Assembly: GCF_010671925.1 (NCBI RefSeq)
Contig: NZ_JAAHIH010000009.1
Span: 1-64,000 of the forward strand
Reading direction: 5' to 3'
From: Moorena sp. SIOASIH
GTDB taxonomy: Bacteria; Cyanobacteriota; Cyanobacteriia; Cyanobacteriales; Coleofasciculaceae
DNA: 64,000 nucleotides
Position 1 is the first letter of the stretch. Each line of letters begins with the position of its first letter. Positions 52,261 through 61,805 of the stretch are shown piece by piece. Under the pieces are notes generated by a model that saw only the letters and a list, made by a program, of their open reading frames with translations, had not been told where the DNA came from and ran no database searches. The translations under genes were made by a program, and so were the position numbers.

Positions 52261-52839
52261 ATGAATACCCTTCCAATCAACATTCCTCCCAGCCTCAGAG
52301 TTACTGACGAGCAGTTTGAACAACTTGCTAGTGCTAATCGAGACTTACGCTTAGAACGTAGTGCTACAGGAAAATTAATTGTCATGCCACCCACTGGGGG
52401 GAATACTGGAAAACGCAACATTGATATAGAAGGACAACTTTGGTTATGGAATCGCCACACTAAGCTGGGGGTTACCTTTAACTCCTCTACTGCTTTTCGA
52501 CTTCCCAATGGGGCAATTCGTTCTCCTGATGCAGCTTGGGTTAGTCAAAAACGATGGAATGCATTAACCCCTGAACAACAAGAAACTTTCCCACCCCTTT
52601 GTCCTGATTTTGTGCTGGAGTTGCGTTCAAAGAGTGACAATATGGAACCGTTACGCCAAAAAATGCAGGAGTATATTGATAATCAACTGCGTTTGGGTTG
52701 GTTAATTGACCCTAATCATAAGACGGTTGAAATTTATCGACTCAATCAACCTGTAGAAGTCTTAAAATCTCCCAAAACCTTATCGGGAGAAGATGTTTTA
52801 CCTGGCTTTGTATTAGACTTGGAATTTGTCTGGAATTAG
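52261..52839 (+). CDS. Uma2 family (DUF820) endonuclease
   Basis: 192 aa, PD-(D/E)XK fold. FEQLASANRDLRLERSATGK, LIVMPPTGGNTGKRNIDIEG, SPDAAWV, then PDFVLELRSKSDN with the ELRSK core, and a VEVLKSPKTLSGEDVLPGF C-terminus. Very numerous in filamentous cyanobacteria; biological role uncertain. A C-terminal remnant of another is at 27917. Confidence 0.9.
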   Translation: MNTLPINIPPSLRVTDEQFEQLASANRDLRLERSATGKLIVMPPTGGNTGKRNIDIEGQLWLWNRHTKLGVTFNSSTAFRLPNGAIRSPDAAWVSQKRWNALTPEQQETFPPLCPDFVLELRSKSDNMEPLRQKMQEYIDNQLRLGWLIDPNHKTVEIYRLNQPVEVLKSPKTLSGEDVLPGFVLDLEFVWN

Positions 52840-52850
52840 CATAATTGTAA

Positions 52851-52878
52851 GCTATCAGCTATCAGCCATTAGCCATTA
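52851..52878. repeat. Heptamer array (gctatca)2(gccatta)2
   Basis: Four heptamers between Uma2 and the convergent lpxB gene. Confidence 0.85.
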
Positions 52879-52890
52879 GCCTTTGACTAC

Positions 52891-54156
52891 TTAGCTGATT
52901 AGTTGGAAAATTTCCTTAGCAGCGCGATCGCATACGCCCACTTCACCCAATAAATGGCGCATTTCCTGATAATTTTTCAGGGTTTGCTGACGCCGTTCTT
53001 GATTAAAAAGGAGTTCTAAGGATTCCTGGACAATATTCTCTGGTGTGGCTTGCTCTTGTAACAACTCCGGCACAATGGAACGCATTACTACCAAGTTAGG
53101 GGGAGACATGAAGGGAATGGAAAACTTCAAGAAGGTGCGAGCAAGCCAGTAGGTAAAGGGATTAACTCGGTAGAAAACTACCTGGGGCACATCTAGTAGT
53201 GCTAGTTCCAAATTCACTGTACCTGACTTGGTAATGGCTAAATCAGCAGCAGCCAAGATTTCCTTAGTTTGACCAGCTACCACCTTAGCTTGTAAACCAT
53301 AGCGCTGTACTGCTTCTTCAATGGGATGGCGATAGGCTTCTAAGGATAGGGGAATCCAAAATAGTGGTGAATCAGCTTGACGGTTGGAAGGTGGCAAGCT
53401 GAATGTTGCTTGACTTTCCCTTAACCGTTCACCCTTTGACTGGCTAACCTGCGACCGTTGCTTAGTATCCAACAATTGTGACTGTAGCTGCTTGGCTGCT
53501 TCAAAAACTACAGGCATGAGATACTTAATTTCTTGTTGTCTAGAGGCAGGTAAAAGTGCGATCGCAGTTTGTTCTGGAGCTATGCCTAAGGTAGCACGAG
53601 CTTCTTCTCGGCTTGGGCTAGATTCCATCCGATCTACCAGGGGATGACCTACCCAAGTAACTGACGCTCCCTTTTCCACAAAGTAACGGGCTTCTTCTGG
53701 GAAAATAGCCAACATTCGATCAGTCATCTCCACAATCATCCTGGTGTTGCGCTTAGAGATAGACCAAACCCACTCTTGGGGAGCAATATAATAAACTACC
53801 GGTACTTGCGGTAGTTCACGCTTGAGAAAACTACCAATACTCAAATTTGGTCCCATGTAGTCAATCAGCACCACTAGGTCAGGGGGCTGCTGCCGGAGAT
53901 ACTGTTTCGCACGACCTTGGACTTTCAGGGTAGGCAGCACAAAGGGTAAAGATTCCAGAATTCCTACAGAACCAATACTGGTAGTATTACCCAACAGCTT
54001 CGCACCAGCTTGGGTCATTTGATCACCGCCTAGAGCAACAATCTCTAACTCTAAGCCAGCTGCTGTTCCCTGACGTTTCAATGCTTCAATCAGTAGAGCC
54101 CCTTGTAAATCACCAGATACCTCGCCAGTACTGATAAAGATGGTTTTGAGAGTCAT
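52891..54156 (-). CDS. lpxB: Lipid-A-disaccharide synthase
   Basis: 421 aa, about 40 longer than usual. Joins UDP-diacylglucosamine and lipid X. Recognisable blocks: MTLKTIFISTGEVSGDLQGA, VVLIDYMGPNLSIG, YYIAPQEWVWSISKRNTR and AITKSGTVNLELALLDVPQV. A stretch of about 37 residues after QLQSQL (roughly 235-272; TKQRSQVSQSKGERLRESQ) is low in complexity and encoded by ttgacggtt-type DNA; likely a repeat insertion at a surface loop. Downstream, in gene order, of bamA-lpxC-fabZ-lpxA, but separated from lpxA by the RTX gene and MITE. Confidence 0.93.
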   Translation of the reverse strand: MTLKTIFISTGEVSGDLQGALLIEALKRQGTAAGLELEIVALGGDQMTQAGAKLLGNTTSIGSVGILESLPFVLPTLKVQGRAKQYLRQQPPDLVVLIDYMGPNLSIGSFLKRELPQVPVVYYIAPQEWVWSISKRNTRMIVEMTDRMLAIFPEEARYFVEKGASVTWVGHPLVDRMESSPSREEARATLGIAPEQTAIALLPASRQQEIKYLMPVVFEAAKQLQSQLLDTKQRSQVSQSKGERLRESQATFSLPPSNRQADSPLFWIPLSLEAYRHPIEEAVQRYGLQAKVVAGQTKEILAAADLAITKSGTVNLELALLDVPQVVFYRVNPFTYWLARTFLKFSIPFMSPPNLVVMRSIVPELLQEQATPENIVQESLELLFNQERRQQTLKNYQEMRHLLGEVGVCDRAAKEIFQLIS

Positions 54157-54303
54157 GGTTAATGGGTCGATAGGGATTAGGGAAATAGGAAGTAGACAGT
54201 AACCAAATCTAAATTATCTGACCACTGCAACATAGTATCAGTGCCCGGCTAGGGTAAACTGTCACACATTTAAATTGTGAATAAATTGTGAATAGGGGTG
54301 CTT

Positions 54304-54361
54304 TGGGGAGATGGGGAGATGGGGAGATGGGGAGATGGGGAGATGGGGAGATGGGGAGATG
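54304..54361. repeat. Octamer tandem array (ggggagat)7
   Basis: Seven perfect 8-bp units. Similar units reappear at 62895-62925. Confidence 0.95.
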
Positions 54362-54390
54362 GTAGACCGGCTCGTACACAAGTGGATGGA

Positions 54391-54441
54391 TTGGCCGTTG
54401 GCCACCCTACGCGATTGACCCTAGGTCACGCTACGGGAACG
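54391..54441. repeat. Dispersed palindromic repeat, double copy
   Basis: ttggccgttggccaccctac, gcga, then a second diverged half (ttgaccctaggtcacgctac, gggaacg). The two halves are the TGGCC and TGACC variants side by side. Confidence 0.8.
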
Positions 54442-54458
54442 GACATTTAAATCCTTAT

Positions 54459-54634
54459 TATAGCGGTTTTTATTCTAATGAGGTACACAGGATTTTTACC
54501 CTCTTAGCTCTTAGCTCTTACGTCTTCTGACTTCACTGCTCCCTGCTCCGAACGCGCCCCGCGTGGCCCACGGCCTCAGTCCCTGCTCCCTACTCCCTCA
54601 AAACATGTACCTCACCTAATTGAAAACCGCTATA
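54459..54634. mobile_element. MITE-like element, 176 bp
   Basis: The ends tatagcggttttta...tgaggtac and their inverse gtacctca...gaaaaccgctata form imperfect ~28-bp terminal inverted repeats. Internal DNA has short agctctt and ctccct repeats and no frame. Flanked by AT dinucleotides, so a TA-type target is possible. Confidence 0.7.
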
Positions 54635-54896
54635 GCTTAATCACTAATTATGTAAATTTTTTATACTTAAGTATTTTCTTTTAAAATAAAATTTTTACAA
54701 TCTTAGGGGATTTTTCCCAGTTAATATAAACTTCATTAAAACTAGTCATTTAATTCATCCACTTTTCATATTTGTGAAAGCAAAATAAAAATAAATGAAG
54801 GAAAAAATCAGTGATTTTACTTAATTAGCACCAGCTAAAATCACAATCTTCATACTATAGGGTGCAATTAAAAAGTATTTTTTAGGAGAAATAAAG
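54635..54896 (+). promoter_or_regulatory. Upstream region and RBS of the RTX gene
   Basis: AT-rich; AGGAG at 54884-54888, nine bases before the ATG at 54897. A catactata word near 54851-54859 could be a -10. Confidence 0.5.
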
Positions 54897-55967
54897 ATGT
54901 CTAGTAATTCCACTAACACAATAGTTTTGACCTTCGATGAACTCCCCTTTCAACCCGTTGATGACCTGAGTTTCATGGGGGTCACATTTGATTTCAAAGT
55001 AGGTGGGGTAGATTCAACGGATGCCAATTATGCTTCCTCCGGTCCAGGCTCAATTTCCTTTGTACAGGATCCGAGTTTGGAAGGTAATGCCGCCGGAATC
55101 CTAACCCTTGACTTTGATGCACCGGTTTCCGAGCTTGAGTTTGGAGTGGCGCTGAGTACCTTTGGTACTCTCACACCTGGTTTGACAGTGGAACTGTTTG
55201 ATGGCTCCACATTGGTGAATGAGATCGAAGTTGATACTAGTTCACAGCCAAGCTTTACCGAGGGTCTGTTCTCCCTTTCTGATAGTGATACACCAATAGA
55301 TCGGGTTGTGATCGATTTCAATGATGCTGCTGCTGACCGCTTCGCCCTTGACAACCTCATGTTCGAGGAAGCTGATGTTACCATAATCGGTACTCCAAAC
55401 AATGACATCCTTCTAGGTGGCGGAGATGACGATATTATCAAAGGGCTTAACAGTCAAGATCTCCTTCTAGGCTTTGCTGGGAAAGACTACCTCGACGGTG
55501 GTGACGGTGACGATCGACTGTTTGGAGGGGACGGTAATGACACCCTCAAAGGTGGCAATGGTCAGGATACCCTCAAAGGTGGGGCTCATGACGATATCCT
55601 GGAAGGTGGCAACGGTGACGATTGGCTTTACGGTCAGGAAGGCGATGATCTGCTTAATGGTGGCCAGGGTCAAGATCAACTATTAGGTGGTTTCGGTAAT
55701 GATACCCTTATCGGTGGCCCAGGAGATGACATTTTAACTGGTGGCAGTGGGCAAGATACCTTTGTCTTGTCAACAGTAGGCAAACTCACCATCACTGACT
55801 TTACCGATGGCGAAGATCTGTTGCAGTTAGATGGTCTGACCTTTGGCCAGATTTCGATTGTTGAACAAAATGACGATACCTTAATCACCACCATCAATAA
55901 TCAACCATTAGCTGTCTTGAGTGGTGTAGATTTTGGTGACATTACAGAGGCAGATTTTGTGCTTTAA
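54897..55967 (+). CDS. RTX-type calcium-binding repeat protein
   Basis: 356 aa, no classical signal peptide. The N-terminal 155 residues are a beta-rich domain (ILTLDFDAPVSELEFGVALS). Residues about 160-290 hold roughly 12 nonapeptide repeats GGxGxDxLx (GGDGDDRLFGGDGNDTLKGG), which fold as a Ca-binding beta-roll, and the last 70 residues resemble the C-terminal secretion domain of type I exported proteins (DTFVLSTVGKLTITDFTDGE). Likely exported by a TolC-type I system; target unknown. Sits between lpxA and lpxB in the opposite direction, interrupting the lipid A genes. Confidence 0.88.
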   Translation: MSSNSTNTIVLTFDELPFQPVDDLSFMGVTFDFKVGGVDSTDANYASSGPGSISFVQDPSLEGNAAGILTLDFDAPVSELEFGVALSTFGTLTPGLTVELFDGSTLVNEIEVDTSSQPSFTEGLFSLSDSDTPIDRVVIDFNDAAADRFALDNLMFEEADVTIIGTPNNDILLGGGDDDIIKGLNSQDLLLGFAGKDYLDGGDGDDRLFGGDGNDTLKGGNGQDTLKGGAHDDILEGGNGDDWLYGQEGDDLLNGGQGQDQLLGGFGNDTLIGGPGDDILTGGSGQDTFVLSTVGKLTITDFTDGEDLLQLDGLTFGQISIVEQNDDTLITTINNQPLAVLSGVDFGDITEADFVL

Positions 55968-56059
55968 TCTCCTGTTTTCTTAATTAATAATCCCTAAAAT
56001 AGGTTAGCAAAGGGTAAAGGTTAAAGCTAAAAGGAATTTTTAATAAACCTTAAGAACCT

Positions 56060-56863
56060 TTACCCTTTTAAGCGACGACCAGGAATCAAACCCCTGCGAC
56101 CTTCCATTACAGACAGCTGCAAAAACTGATGCAGGTGCTCAACATGTGGGTTATCTGGTGGCAATTCCATGGTTTGGAGGGCTTGAGTGAAAGGTTCTCC
56201 TGAAAGATAGAGCTTCCGGAATACATTTTTTAACTGTCTAATCTCACCAGTTGTCAGTCCAGCCCGTTTAAGACCGATTAAGTTAAGCGATCGCACTCGG
56301 GATGGATTCCCCTCAACTAGCATATAGGGTGGAACATCTCGGTCAATGCGACTCATCCCACCCACCATAGCTAGACGTCCAATGTGGACAAATTGATGAA
56401 TCCCCAAGACCCCACTAATTCTCACCTGGGACTCAATATAAACATGACCTGCTATAGCAGTGCCATTAGCGATAATTACAGAATCTTCAATCACGCAATT
56501 GTGAGCAACATGACTATAAGCCATTAGCATATTGCCATTGCCAATTACGGTTGCTTCTCCCGCCCCGGTGGCTCGGTTAATGGTGACGTACTCTCGAATT
56601 AGATTATTATCACCAATTCTCACCCAGCTAGGAGCACCATCATACTTAAGGTCTTGGGGTTCCGAACCCAGTACTGCTCCTGGAAAGATTTGATTCCTGG
56701 CTCCGATCTCCATTGGTCCAGAAAGAACCACATGGGCACCAATGGTTGTTTCTGGGCCAACTTTCACATTATCTTCGATCACCGCGTAGGCACCAATCTG
56801 AACTGTCGGGTGTAGTTCAGCACCAGGATGGATAACAGCAGTAGGATGAATAAGTGTTGCCAA
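56060..56863 (-). CDS. lpxA: UDP-N-acetylglucosamine acyltransferase
   Basis: About 267 aa. First step of lipid A synthesis. Left-handed beta-helix hexapeptides start at ATLIHPTAVIHPGAELHPTV, with the catalytic-His region NLIREYVTINRATGAGEATV, SHVAHNC. The ORF opens at a TTG at 56887 with VTLVFGKL before the usual start; I prefer the TTG at 56863 (LATLIHPTAV), but an ATG is absent, so the start is uncertain. In line with fabZ and lpxC; a 396-bp repeat-bearing gap lies between lpxA and fabZ. Confidence 0.93.
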   Translation of the reverse strand: MATLIHPTAVIHPGAELHPTVQIGAYAVIEDNVKVGPETTIGAHVVLSGPMEIGARNQIFPGAVLGSEPQDLKYDGAPSWVRIGDNNLIREYVTINRATGAGEATVIGNGNMLMAYSHVAHNCVIEDSVIIANGTAIAGHVYIESQVRISGVLGIHQFVHIGRLAMVGGMSRIDRDVPPYMLVEGNPSRVRSLNLIGLKRAGLTTGEIRQLKNVFRKLYLSGEPFTQALQTMELPPDNPHVEHLHQFLQLSVMEGRRGLIPGRRLKG

Positions 56864-56901
56864 TTTTCCAAACACCAAAGTGACCAATGACTAACAATAC
56901 T

Positions 56902-57050
56902 GGCAGGTTAAAGGTTGCAGGTTGCAGGTTGCAGGTTGCAGGTTACAGGTTAAAAGTTGCAGGTTGCAGGTTGCAGGTTGCAGGTTAAAGGTTAAAGGTT
57001 GCAGGTTGAAGGTTGAAGGTTGAAAGATTAAGGTTGACTGTTGCCGGTTT
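56902..57050. repeat. Heptamer array (gcaggtt)n between lpxA and fabZ
   Basis: Fifteen or more units of gcaggtt, with gaaggtt and aaaggtt variants. Confidence 0.95.
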
Positions 57051-57131
57051 AAGGGTTAATGTTTAGTGTTCCAGGTTGTAGTCCTAATATAGAACATTAA
57101 CTTTTAACCTCCAAAGTCAAGTATATGAAGC

Positions 57132-57238
57132 AAATAACCTACCCTACACCGAACGGCAAAGGCGAACAACCAAATAACTTTCAACAAAATAACCTATCCT
57201 AAACCGAAGGCCAAAGGCGAACAACTAAATAACTTTCC
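57132..57238. repeat. Direct repeat of ~53 bp, two copies
   Basis: aaataacctaccctacaccg then aacggcaaaggcgaacaacc is repeated at 57187 with a few changes (tatcctaaaccgaagg). Between lpxA and fabZ. Confidence 0.85.
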
Positions 57239-57259
57239 TTCGCTCTTACTAATAATGTT

Positions 57260-57772
57260 TTAATCCACTATAGAGAACATAAGTTCGCCTTCTGCTGCTT
57301 TCTTACCATCAACAGTAGCAATTGAGTGCATCTTACCAAAACGACCCCGCTTGATGGATAATAGTTCCGCAGTCATCACCAGTTGATCTCCTGGCACTAC
57401 GGGACGCCGAAAACGAACTTTGTCAATCCCTGCAAATACGAATAATCCATCAGGACTATCCGGCATTTGGGTTAATACAATCCCGCCAACCTGAGCCATA
57501 GCTTCCACAATCATCACCCCAGGCATCAAGGGTCGTCCAGGAAAATGTCCTTGAAAAAAAGGTTCATTGAAGGTAACATTCTTGATACCTACAGCTCGTT
57601 TACCTGGAACATAGTCAATAATCCGATCAACTAATGCGAAAGGATACCGATGGGGGAGTAGTTTATGAATGTCTTCGACGGTTAGAACTGTTTTAGTCGA
57701 TGAGTCATCATTGAGCTCCTGAGTACTTCCGGTAGAGTTATTTGGCGTGTTAACGTCAGTCAGTGTGGACAT
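57260..57772 (-). CDS. fabZ: 3-hydroxyacyl-ACP dehydratase
   Basis: 170 aa. Hot-dog fold; dehydrates 3-hydroxyacyl-ACP in fatty acid synthesis and competes with LpxA for 3-hydroxyacyl-ACP. HRYPFALVDRI and FFQGHFPGRPLMPG (catalytic His), VEAMAQVGG (catalytic Glu). A 30-residue N-terminal extension is Asn/Ser/Thr-rich. 18 bp downstream of lpxC. Confidence 0.96.
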   Translation of the reverse strand: MSTLTDVNTPNNSTGSTQELNDDSSTKTVLTVEDIHKLLPHRYPFALVDRIIDYVPGKRAVGIKNVTFNEPFFQGHFPGRPLMPGVMIVEAMAQVGGIVLTQMPDSPDGLFVFAGIDKVRFRRPVVPGDQLVMTAELLSIKRGRFGKMHSIATVDGKKAAEGELMFSIVD

Positions 57773-57790
57773 AAGCGTACTTTAGTAGAT

Positions 57791-58813
57791 TTACGGATTG
57801 CAGGTTTGTTTACTAATTTTTAAAGCTTCAACCTTCTGTGTGTTTAACTTGCAACCCATGGGTTCAGCCAGCTTTTTGGCAAGTTGGACATGAAGATGGT
57901 GGCTAGCTTTATAGGCGAGGATGTGAGCGACAGGAAAACGTCCTAATAAACTCAAATCCCCTACTAAGTCTAAAAGTTTATGACGCACTGGCTCATTTGA
58001 AAATCGTAAGGGGGGATTAACCCATCCGTGTTGACCACAAACCAGAGCATTCTCCAAGCTACCACCTTTAATTAAACCGCGATCGCGCAGCTGGTCAATT
58101 TGATCAGCCAAGCCAAAGGTACGAGCTGGTGCGATCGCATCAGCAAAATTGTCCTGTTCTGGAGTCCAACTATACCATTGTTTACCAATAGCTGGTAACG
58201 CAAAGTCAATGCCATAGGTAAATCGAGTTTTGGGTGCTGGTAGAGCCGTTACAAAGGCATCTCCGTGATAAACCGAGACTGGCTCGTTTAATACAAAAGG
58301 GATAGGTGTTGTTCCTGAGGGAGTTAGGAGGTGAGGGGGTGTTAAGGTAGCTCGAACTTGTCCGGGGGTAAAACTCTCGTATGCTTTTCCCTCGATTCCT
58401 CGAACCCCTGCTGCTACTACTCCCACCTCCTGGATGGCTTCCAGCCACACCTTCGCCGAACCATCTAAAAGAGGCACTTCTGGACCATCAATCTCAATCT
58501 GAGCATTATCCACACCACTACCAGCCAGTGCAGCTAAAAGGTGTTCCACAGTACGAACGGTAGCGTTTCCATACTGGGTTGATGTGGAGAGTTCCGTAGA
58601 CAGTGTGGTACCTGAAACTGCATCTATGTTTGCTGGAATAACGGGTTTACCTGGTAGGTCAACCCGCACAAAATATCGCCCTTCTCCAGCAGCTGCTGGT
58701 AGTACCCTTACGTTGGTTGAAATACCGCTGTGCAGTCCGACACCAGAGCGTTCAAACATACCAGCCAAGGTGTAATATACTGAAGACATGTTTTTTGGTA
58801 AAGTTTCTATCAA
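57791..58813 (-). CDS. lpxC: UDP-3-O-acyl-N-acetylglucosamine deacetylase
   Basis: 340 aa; the committed zinc-dependent step of lipid A synthesis. The start may be at MSSVYYTLAG (58789). Family motifs: ERSGVGLHSG, EHLLAALAGSGVDNAQIEID, EVPLLDGSA, RHKLLDLVGDLSLLG (H/D Zn ligands) and a C-terminal KASHHLHVQLAKKL. The middle of the protein is the cyanobacterial version with an extra loop (GQVRATLTPPHLLTPSGTTP). Confidence 0.95.
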   Translation of the reverse strand: MIETLPKNMSSVYYTLAGMFERSGVGLHSGISTNVRVLPAAAGEGRYFVRVDLPGKPVIPANIDAVSGTTLSTELSTSTQYGNATVRTVEHLLAALAGSGVDNAQIEIDGPEVPLLDGSAKVWLEAIQEVGVVAAGVRGIEGKAYESFTPGQVRATLTPPHLLTPSGTTPIPFVLNEPVSVYHGDAFVTALPAPKTRFTYGIDFALPAIGKQWYSWTPEQDNFADAIAPARTFGLADQIDQLRDRGLIKGGSLENALVCGQHGWVNPPLRFSNEPVRHKLLDLVGDLSLLGRFPVAHILAYKASHHLHVQLAKKLAEPMGCKLNTQKVEALKISKQTCNP

Positions 58814-58823
58814 TCAATGCTGG

Positions 58824-58926
58824 AAAATTGAAAATTGAAAATTGAAATTAACCAATCACAATTCACAATTCACAATTCACAATTAACCAATCACAAATCA
58901 CAACTAACAATTCACAATTCACAATT
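58824..58926. repeat. Heptamer arrays (aaaattg) and (attcaca) between lpxC and bamA
   Basis: Three aaaattg then several attcaca/atcacaa units; the last runs to the bamA stop. Confidence 0.9.
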
Positions 58927-61507
58927 AAAATTTCTCTCCAATACCAAAGTGAAGACGACTGTCCCCTTCGGTATTCAAACCAAAGTCTACCCGAATCGGA
59001 CCAAGTGGTGACTGCACTCTAACCCCAAGACCGTAACCGAGACCAGTACCGGGTAAATCTCTCTGCTCACCAGGTTCACCAGGAACAGCACCAGCAGAAC
59101 CAAGGTCGGTGCCAGCGTCAACAAATAGAGCGCCCCCTATGACTGAGAAAATGGGGAAGCGATATTCTGCAGTAGCCTGAAGGTAGCTACGTCCTGATGC
59201 TAGGTCTCCCTCAGCAAACCCCCGCACGGAGTTACTACCACCAATAATAAAAGCTTCATAGGGAGGTAAATCCCCCAAGATAGTGCCCCCTTGAATGTTA
59301 AAGGCAAGAGCCTGAGGTCCTTCGGTAAAGTTGGTGAATTCTACAGGGATATAGAAACTATAGCTAGCTCTTAACCGATTCATTAAGATGCTGCCACTAC
59401 CAATAGGAATAGATTGTTCCATGCCCAACCGGAGTAGGGAACCGTTAGTTGGTTGGGTGGTACTATTGCGTAAATCCCGCACTGCCCCTAACTGGACAGT
59501 AGTTAGGTCATCTTCACCACTGTCACTAAAGCTCAACAGTTCTCCATCTGTAGATTCAGGTCTGACATCCCCATCACTATCTTCAATAGCAACATGTTGA
59601 TATTTCAAGCCTAGGGATGCTGTCCATTCTGCCCGTTTAAATACATCTTCCGATAAAGGACGGCGAAAAGTCACTCCACCACCAGTGCGCACAATACGAG
59701 GGCGGTCTCCATCATCATCATCATTAGGAACTTTAATATTATTCTCACCGCTGCCCCCATTAAAGACCAAGGAAATCGAGCGCCGTCGGAACGCATTTAT
59801 GGTGTAAGAGGTGCGGAAGGGGTCTCCTGCAATCCAAGGGTCTGTAAAGCTCAAATCGAACAATAGCTCTCGGGTTCCCAGCTGAAATTCTCCCCCTAAG
59901 GTCTGATTATTACCCCCTAGATTTTGCTGTTGATAGCTTATGGTACCAAAAAAACCACTGGCAGAACTCAGACCTGCACCAGCCGCAATCGAGCCACTAC
60001 TTTTCTCAATCACATCTACTACTATCACCACCTGGCGTGGGTCAGTACCGGGTTCAAAGGAAAACCGTACATCATCGAAAATCCCTAAACCAAAAACTCG
60101 CTGTAAGTCTCTTTGGGCTTTCTTCCGGTTAAATACAGTACCGGATTTTAACTCCACCTCCCGGGTAATAATAAAGGGGCGAGTATTACCTCCAACCGGT
60201 TCCTCCTGGTCAGTCATTGGTGGAATTGGGTTGCCATTTTCATCCACAATCGGGTTACCATCTTCATCGAGAAAACGCACCTTAACGGCTTCAATCACCC
60301 CTTCTGCCACGACCAAGGTGACTGTACCATCCGGTGAGACTTGCTCAGCATCAATGACTTGAGCTAGGTCATAACCTTCTTCCTTATACCAATCGTTTAA
60401 TTGTTTGATTCCCTCTTGCAGGTCTCGCAGATTCAGGATTGAGCCATATTGCTCACCAAAGATTTCATTAATTTTTTCCTGGTTTACGATCCGTTGCCCT
60501 TCCCCTGGGGGTTCTGTTTTGACTGCCACCTGGCGCAGTACTGGGTTAGCTCTAACAATAAAGGTAATCCTAACTCCTAAGGGAGTATCTTCTGGCTGCA
60601 CATCCACACTGGAAAAGAAGCCTGTGGCAAAGATAGCATTCACATCTTCCTGAAGCTGAGAGCGGGTGGTTGCTCGTCCTGGTCGGGTTTTAATCACCCG
60701 ATAAATTTCGTCTTCCAGTTGGGCAGGTGCGCCAGTAATCAAGACTTCTGCTACCAGTACTCGTACCTCTGAGGAGTCAGAAGGAGGTTGAGTTGAGGGG
60801 GGTTCCAGTTGAGTGGGTTCCGGGAGTTGGGACAGTTGATCTATCCCATTCGGAGGTGTTAGTTGAGTAATCCCTTCGATGCTATCCGGTGATAAAGGAG
60901 GTTGAGTTGAGGGGGGCTCCAGTTGAGTGGGTTCCGGGAGTTGGGACGGTTGTTCTATACCATTCGGAGGTGTTAGTTGAGCAATCCCTTCGATGCTATC
61001 CGGTGATAGTTGGGGTGGCTTTGGGCTTTGGGAGGGTAACTCTGCTGGTGATGCATCTACCGGAACCACTAGTTGAGTAGGTACTGCCAACTGGGTTGCT
61101 GATGCATCTACCGGAACCACTAGTTGAGTAGGTAATGCCACCTGGGTTGCTGATGCATCTACCGGAACCACTAGTTGAGTAGGTACTGCCACCTGGGTTG
61201 CTGATGAATCGTTCACCGAGACAGTGGTAGGCACAGACTGCACAACACTTTTGGTCGGTACTGCCACCTGGTTCTCAGAAGAGTGAATCACCGAGGTAGT
61301 CGTTGGTTTTGCCTGCACAACAATTGTTTCAGGAACTGCTTGTAATGGTGTTTTTACGCCACTGGAATCCTGTTGGGGTGCATCCGGTAGGGACTGAACG
61401 GTTTCCCCACGGGTTGGTTTGGATAAACCAATACTGGCAGTAGCAGCGATCATTGCTGCTAACAAGGGAGATAAACGCATTGTGTTGTTTGTTTTTGACA
61501 CTTCCAC
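58925..61507 (-). CDS. bamA: BamA/Omp85-family outer membrane assembly protein
   Basis: 860 aa. Signal peptide MRLSPLLAAMIAATASIGLS (from the Met at 61480; a GTG at 61507 is the longest start). Residues about 55-250 are Pro/Gln-rich low complexity with three QLVVPVDASATQ-type repeats and two 40-residue SPDSIEGI.QLTPPNGI repeats, typical of cyanobacterial Omp85. POTRA domains (VRVLVAEVLITGAPAQLEDE, FNRKKAQRDLQRVFGLGIFD) are followed by a 16-strand barrel (SGSIAAGAGLSSASGFFGTI) ending RVDFGLNTEGDSRLHFGIGEKF with terminal Phe. Inserts outer membrane proteins; closely related to chloroplast Toc75. Confidence 0.95.
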   Translation of the reverse strand: MEVSKTNNTMRLSPLLAAMIAATASIGLSKPTRGETVQSLPDAPQQDSSGVKTPLQAVPETIVVQAKPTTTSVIHSSENQVAVPTKSVVQSVPTTVSVNDSSATQVAVPTQLVVPVDASATQVALPTQLVVPVDASATQLAVPTQLVVPVDASPAELPSQSPKPPQLSPDSIEGIAQLTPPNGIEQPSQLPEPTQLEPPSTQPPLSPDSIEGITQLTPPNGIDQLSQLPEPTQLEPPSTQPPSDSSEVRVLVAEVLITGAPAQLEDEIYRVIKTRPGRATTRSQLQEDVNAIFATGFFSSVDVQPEDTPLGVRITFIVRANPVLRQVAVKTEPPGEGQRIVNQEKINEIFGEQYGSILNLRDLQEGIKQLNDWYKEEGYDLAQVIDAEQVSPDGTVTLVVAEGVIEAVKVRFLDEDGNPIVDENGNPIPPMTDQEEPVGGNTRPFIITREVELKSGTVFNRKKAQRDLQRVFGLGIFDDVRFSFEPGTDPRQVVIVVDVIEKSSGSIAAGAGLSSASGFFGTISYQQQNLGGNNQTLGGEFQLGTRELLFDLSFTDPWIAGDPFRTSYTINAFRRRSISLVFNGGSGENNIKVPNDDDDGDRPRIVRTGGGVTFRRPLSEDVFKRAEWTASLGLKYQHVAIEDSDGDVRPESTDGELLSFSDSGEDDLTTVQLGAVRDLRNSTTQPTNGSLLRLGMEQSIPIGSGSILMNRLRASYSFYIPVEFTNFTEGPQALAFNIQGGTILGDLPPYEAFIIGGSNSVRGFAEGDLASGRSYLQATAEYRFPIFSVIGGALFVDAGTDLGSAGAVPGEPGEQRDLPGTGLGYGLGVRVQSPLGPIRVDFGLNTEGDSRLHFGIGEKF

Positions 61508-61805
61508 ACACCATTCCTATTGGGTCATTGGTCATTGGTAAACTCTCAGTAAGAAGTTGATTACTGGTTGACTGAGGGCTAACAACTCCAGTGCCATAGG
61601 AGGAACTATTATATTAGTTATTAGTTTTCAGCCACAGTACCATGACTGAACACTTGACCTGAGCAAGCAATGCCCATGCCTGTTGTCTATTTTCGTTCCT
61701 CTGTGGTTATTTTTACCAATGTGCTGATTTTTTTTGGGTTACGGGTTAACGATGGCATCAATCCCGTCACTTGTTGTCACCCTGTGACGTCTAGTCAGAG
61801 GCTGA
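61508..61805. other. bamA-purC intergenic region
   Basis: No further gene; gacctgagcaagcaatgccc and similar are unremarkable. Confidence 0.4.
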
